Source of the DNA: Dehalococcoidia bacterium
Lineage (GTDB): Bacteria; Chloroflexota; Dehalococcoidia; E44-bin15; DAOWNJ01
Direction of reading: 5' to 3'
DNA length: 15,038 nt
Assembly: GCA_030642645.1 (NCBI GenBank)
Contig: DAOWNJ010000009.1
Span: 1-15,038, forward strand
This document shows positions 11,835 to 15,038 of the stretch, in pieces. Positions within the stretch are counted from its first letter, which is position 1. Each line of letters begins with the position of its first letter. The position numbers and the translations under genes are program-made. The notes under the pieces were generated by a model. That model was not told where the DNA came from, made no database searches, and saw only the letters and a list, made by a program, of their open reading frames with translations.

Positions 11835-14800
11835 ATGTTCAAGCCAGTTCCCAGCAGGGTGGATTTCCCCCAGATGGAGGAGGAGATCATCCGTTTCTGG
11901 AGGGAGAGCCGCATCTTCCGAGAGAGCGTCTCAAGAGAGGATAGACCCATTTTCTCATTCTACGAGGGGCCGCCAACGGCGAATGCCAGCCCCGGGGTTC
12001 ATCACATCCTCTCAAGGGTGTTCAAGGATGTGATCCCCAGATACAAGACGATGAAGGGCTATTGTGTCCCCAGGAAGGCTGGCTGGGACACCCATGGGCT
12101 CCCTGTGGAGCTTGAGGTTGAGAGGGAGCTGGGATTTTCCTCAAAGAGGGATATAGAGGAATATGGGGTGGAGGAATTCAATTCCCGCTGTCGCCAGAGC
12201 GTTTTTCGATACCTTGAGGAGTGGGACAGGCTTACCGAGCGAATCGGGTTCTGGCTTGATATGGACGAGCCCTATATAACCCTCGATAATAATTACATAG
12301 AGTCCTGCTGGTGGGTTATAAAAGAGCTATGGGAGAGGGGCCTTGTCTATCAGGGATACCGTGTCACCCCCCACTGCCCAAGATGCGGAACATCCCTCTC
12401 CTCACATGAGGTAGCCCTTGGCTATGAGGAGGCAGATGACCCATCGGTCTATATAAAATTCAAACTTGACCCCACATCGGCCTCAGTGGAAAGGCACCCC
12501 AAAATCGGGTCACGGTTTCGGACATTCCTCAAGAGGCCCTGTTACCTTCTCGCTTGGACAACCACCCCGTGGACGTTGCCAGGAAATACCGCCCTTGCGG
12601 TGGCACCAGATGCTGAATATTCCCTCCTGGAGGGCCTCGATGACTACCTCATAATGGCATCGGCTCTTATAGAGAGGGTTTGTCCCGAGGGCTATGGTGT
12701 GATCACCGCCATGCCTAGCTCTGAGCTTTTGGACCTCGAATATGAGCCCCTCTATAACCCGCATAACTATGGTATTGAGAGAAAGCGTTTTCATATGTAT
12801 TACACCCCGGATGCCGGGGCCAGGATGGCACTTGAAGAGCAGAGGCCAGAGAGAAATTTGCGCTACCGGGTGATTGATGCTGAATTCGTCTCCCTTGAAG
12901 AGGGCACCGGCATCGTCCACATCGCCCCTGCATTCGGCGAGGCGGACTTTGAGGCCGGTGAGGACGATGACCTTGATTTCGTCAGGGATTACATTGACCT
13001 TCAGGGAAACATCGTCGGAACTTACCCCTTTTCAGGGAGGTTTGTCAAGGATGCCGACCCCATTATTATCGAGGACCTGAGGGAGAGGGGACTTCTCTAT
13101 CGTAGTGAGAGGGTCCGTCATACCTACCCATTCTGCTGGAGGTGCAATACCCCACTCCTCTACTATGCAAAGGGCTCCTGGTATATCAAGACCACTGCTG
13201 TAAAGGAGAGGCTAATATCTGGAAATGAGGAGATAAATTGGTACCCGGAGCACATAAAGAGAGGTCGCTTTGGGGACTGGCTCCAGAACAATGTCGACTG
13301 GGCATTTTCGAGGGAGAGGTACTGGGGGACACCGCTTCCGATATGGAGGTGTGAGTCCTGTGGCACTTGTGAGTGCATCGGAAGCATCGATGAGATCAGG
13401 GGCAAGGAGGGGATTTCGGGGTTTGAGGAGCCTCTGGACCTTCATCGCCCCTTTGTGGACAGGATAACCTACACATGCCCTCGTTGTCGGGGGGTGATGC
13501 ACCGCGTCCTGGAGGTTCTCGATGCCTGGTTCGACTCAGGGGCAATGCCGGTAGCCCAGTGGCATTATCCATTTGAAAACCAGGAAGAGTTCCAAAAGAG
13601 CTTCCCCGCCGACTTCATCTGCGAGGCGGTGGACCAGACAAGGGGCTGGTTTTATACCCTCCATGCCCTTTCCACCCTCCTCTTTGGCCGCCCTTGCTTC
13701 AGGAACGTGATCTGCCTTGGTCATATCCTCGATGAGAGGGGTGAGAAGATGAGCAAGTCCAGGGGGAATGTTGTTGACCCCTGGGAGATAATAAATTCCC
13801 AAGGTGCTGATGCCCTTAGGTGGTATCTCCTGACCTCCTCACCCCCAGGGAATGCGCGCCGCTTCTCCTCTGAGCTCGTCCTCCAGGTGATGAGGAAGTT
13901 CCACCTCACCCTTTGGAATACCTACTCCTTCTTTGTAACCTATGCCAATATCGATGGATTTGACCCTCGCTCCGATACCCCATACCGCTCCGAGCTTGAT
14001 CGCTGGATCATCTCCGAGCTTAACGAGACCATCCTGATGGTTGGGGGGCACCTGGATGATTACAACCCCACTGATGCTGGGAGGAGGATCGAGGAGTTTG
14101 TGGATGACCTCTCAAACTGGTATGTGAGGAGGTCAAGGAGGAGGTTCTGGAAGAGCGAGAGCGATGCCGATAAGCTTGCGGCCTATCAAACGCTCTATAA
14201 GTGCCTGGTAACCCTGTCCAGGCTCCTGGCACCTTTCACCCCGTTTATCTCTGAGGAGATTTATCGGAACCTTGTTTCTGAAATATACCCTGATGAGCCG
14301 GGGAGTGTTCACCTTGCCGATTTCCCGGTTGCTGACCTTTCCAGGATCGATGAGGAGTTGTCTCGCGACATTCACTTGGTAATGAAGGTTTCAAGCCTTG
14401 GGCGTGCTGCAAGAAGCAAGGCGGGGATAAAGGTGCGTCAGCCGCTTTCAAGGGTCCTGGTCAGGGTGGGGTCGGCTGAGGAGCAGGATGGGCTTCTGAG
14501 GCACTCATCCCAGGTTCTTGAGGAGCTGAATGTGAAGGAACTACAGTTTGTCAGTGGCCTGGAAGAGCTCATGGACGTCGTAAGTGAGTCGGTCATCGAC
14601 TTCAAGGAGTTGGAAACAACTGATGTAGGTAAGAATGGTATTGTTGTTTCCGTTACCGAGCTAAAGGAGAATGGAAACGGCTATATTTTTTCGCTACGGC
14701 GTAATATGAGAGACAAGGCCGGGTACATCTCGGCACACGAAGGTGGCTATTCGGTCGCTATAGCCACGGAAATCCCGCAGGAGCTCCTCGATGAGGGCAT

Positions 14801-15038
14801 GGCGAGAGAGTTGGTGCATCGCCTGCAGACGATGCGCAGGAAGGCGGGCTTTGACATCGCCGACTATATCTTCACCTATTATCAGGGCGAGCCATCGGTT
14901 CAGCGCGCAATAAAGCAATTCGCCCCTTATATCAGGCAGGAAACGCTCTCCCGAAGGCTTATTAAAGCCTCCCCTCCCAAGCGGGCCTATATTGAGAGCC
15001 ACAGGATTTCGGGCAAGGATATAGTCCTTGGTGTGAGA
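11835..15038 (+). CDS. ileS: Isoleucyl-tRNA synthetase, type II (3' end outside window)
   Basis: IleS charges tRNA-Ile with isoleucine and edits valine. I translated the frame to the window edge: 1068 codons with no stop, so only a short C-terminal piece is probably missing. The HIGH-type motif is GVHH (54-57, in GPPTANASPGVHH), the form typical of the eukaryote-like type II enzyme. The editing domain has WTTTPWTLPGN, and KMSKS is at 638-642. Cysteine pairs that could bind metal occur in CPRCGTSLSSH, CWRC and CESCGTC/CPRC. The long C-terminal anticodon and extension region continues to the edge. Type II IleS enzymes are known for reduced mupirocin sensitivity; whether that holds here is untested. 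The ATG at 11835 follows AGGAGGA with 4-nt spacing, just after the T-box terminator. It has its own promoter and so is probably separate from the yidC-jag operon. Confidence 0.96.
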   Translation, partial: MFKPVPSRVDFPQMEEEIIRFWRESRIFRESVSREDRPIFSFYEGPPTANASPGVHHILSRVFKDVIPRYKTMKGYCVPRKAGWDTHGLPVELEVERELGFSSKRDIEEYGVEEFNSRCRQSVFRYLEEWDRLTERIGFWLDMDEPYITLDNNYIESCWWVIKELWERGLVYQGYRVTPHCPRCGTSLSSHEVALGYEEADDPSVYIKFKLDPTSASVERHPKIGSRFRTFLKRPCYLLAWTTTPWTLPGNTALAVAPDAEYSLLEGLDDYLIMASALIERVCPEGYGVITAMPSSELLDLEYEPLYNPHNYGIERKRFHMYYTPDAGARMALEEQRPERNLRYRVIDAEFVSLEEGTGIVHIAPAFGEADFEAGEDDDLDFVRDYIDLQGNIVGTYPFSGRFVKDADPIIIEDLRERGLLYRSERVRHTYPFCWRCNTPLLYYAKGSWYIKTTAVKERLISGNEEINWYPEHIKRGRFGDWLQNNVDWAFSRERYWGTPLPIWRCESCGTCECIGSIDEIRGKEGISGFEEPLDLHRPFVDRITYTCPRCRGVMHRVLEVLDAWFDSGAMPVAQWHYPFENQEEFQKSFPADFICEAVDQTRGWFYTLHALSTLLFGRPCFRNVICLGHILDERGEKMSKSRGNVVDPWEIINSQGADALRWYLLTSSPPGNARRFSSELVLQVMRKFHLTLWNTYSFFVTYANIDGFDPRSDTPYRSELDRWIISELNETILMVGGHLDDYNPTDAGRRIEEFVDDLSNWYVRRSRRRFWKSESDADKLAAYQTLYKCLVTLSRLLAPFTPFISEEIYRNLVSEIYPDEPGSVHLADFPVADLSRIDEELSRDIHLVMKVSSLGRAARSKAGIKVRQPLSRVLVRVGSAEEQDGLLRHSSQVLEELNVKELQFVSGLEELMDVVSESVIDFKELETTDVGKNGIVVSVTELKENGNGYIFSLRRNMRDKAGYISAHEGGYSVAIATEIPQELLDEGMARELVHRLQTMRRKAGFDIADYIFTYYQGEPSVQRAIKQFAPYIRQETLSRRLIKASPPKRAYIESHRISGKDIVLGVR

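Overview
This window is a bacterial chromosome segment of moderately high GC. It reads as a rearranged replication-origin neighbourhood: gyrB, obgE, a nadD-pyrE fusion, dnaA with a candidate oriC, fmt, a crotonase gene, then rpmH-rnpA-yidD-(lipoprotein)-yidC-jag and ileS. I see no mobile element, CRISPR array, tRNA or rRNA. YidC is short and lacks the large periplasmic domain of Gram-negative YidC. There is a T-box leader, and ileS encodes the long 'eukaryote-like' type II enzyme. Arginine is written mostly AGG/AGA, and several genes start with TTG. Together these fit a monoderm-type lineage. A Chloroflexota/Dehalococcoidia-like bacterium is my best guess, but that is inference and not decisive.

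Layout. Positions 1-1845 (+): gyrB, lacking its first ~25-30 codons. 1842-4248 (-): obgE followed 1 bp later by a single ORF fusing NadD to PyrE, which runs tail-to-tail into gyrB with a 4-bp overlap. 4249-4561: an AT-rich gap holding two 13-bp AT direct repeats, one inverted and three evenly spaced direct DnaA-box-like sites of the unusual form TTATNRACA, and a 12-bp inverted repeat. This is the best candidate oriC. 4562-5908 (-): dnaA, whose DNA-recognition signature is altered (GGRGHVAV instead of GGRDHTTV). 5909-6242: a divergent gap with a long imperfect stem-loop and an extended -10 promoter for fmt. 6243-7175 (+): fmt. 7238-8032 (-): an enoyl-CoA hydratase/isomerase family protein.

8094-11524 (+): a perfect sigma-70-type promoter drives rpmH, apparently leaderless. 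Tightly packed rnpA, yidD, a PQQ-propeller lipoprotein, yidC and jag follow, and the end of yidC is overprinted by jag across 113 bp. 11521-11834: a promoter overlapping the jag stop and an isoleucine-type T-box attenuator. 11835-15038 (+): ileS, open at the window end.

The genes serve replication initiation (dnaA, oriC, gyrB), ribosome and translation functions (obgE, fmt, rpmH, ileS), tRNA processing (rnpA), membrane-protein insertion (yidD, yidC, jag), and NAD and pyrimidine synthesis (nadD-pyrE). The most unusual points are the apparent co-variation of DnaA with its boxes, the NadD-PyrE fusion, the YidC/Jag overprint, and the lipoprotein inserted in the yidD-yidC operon.
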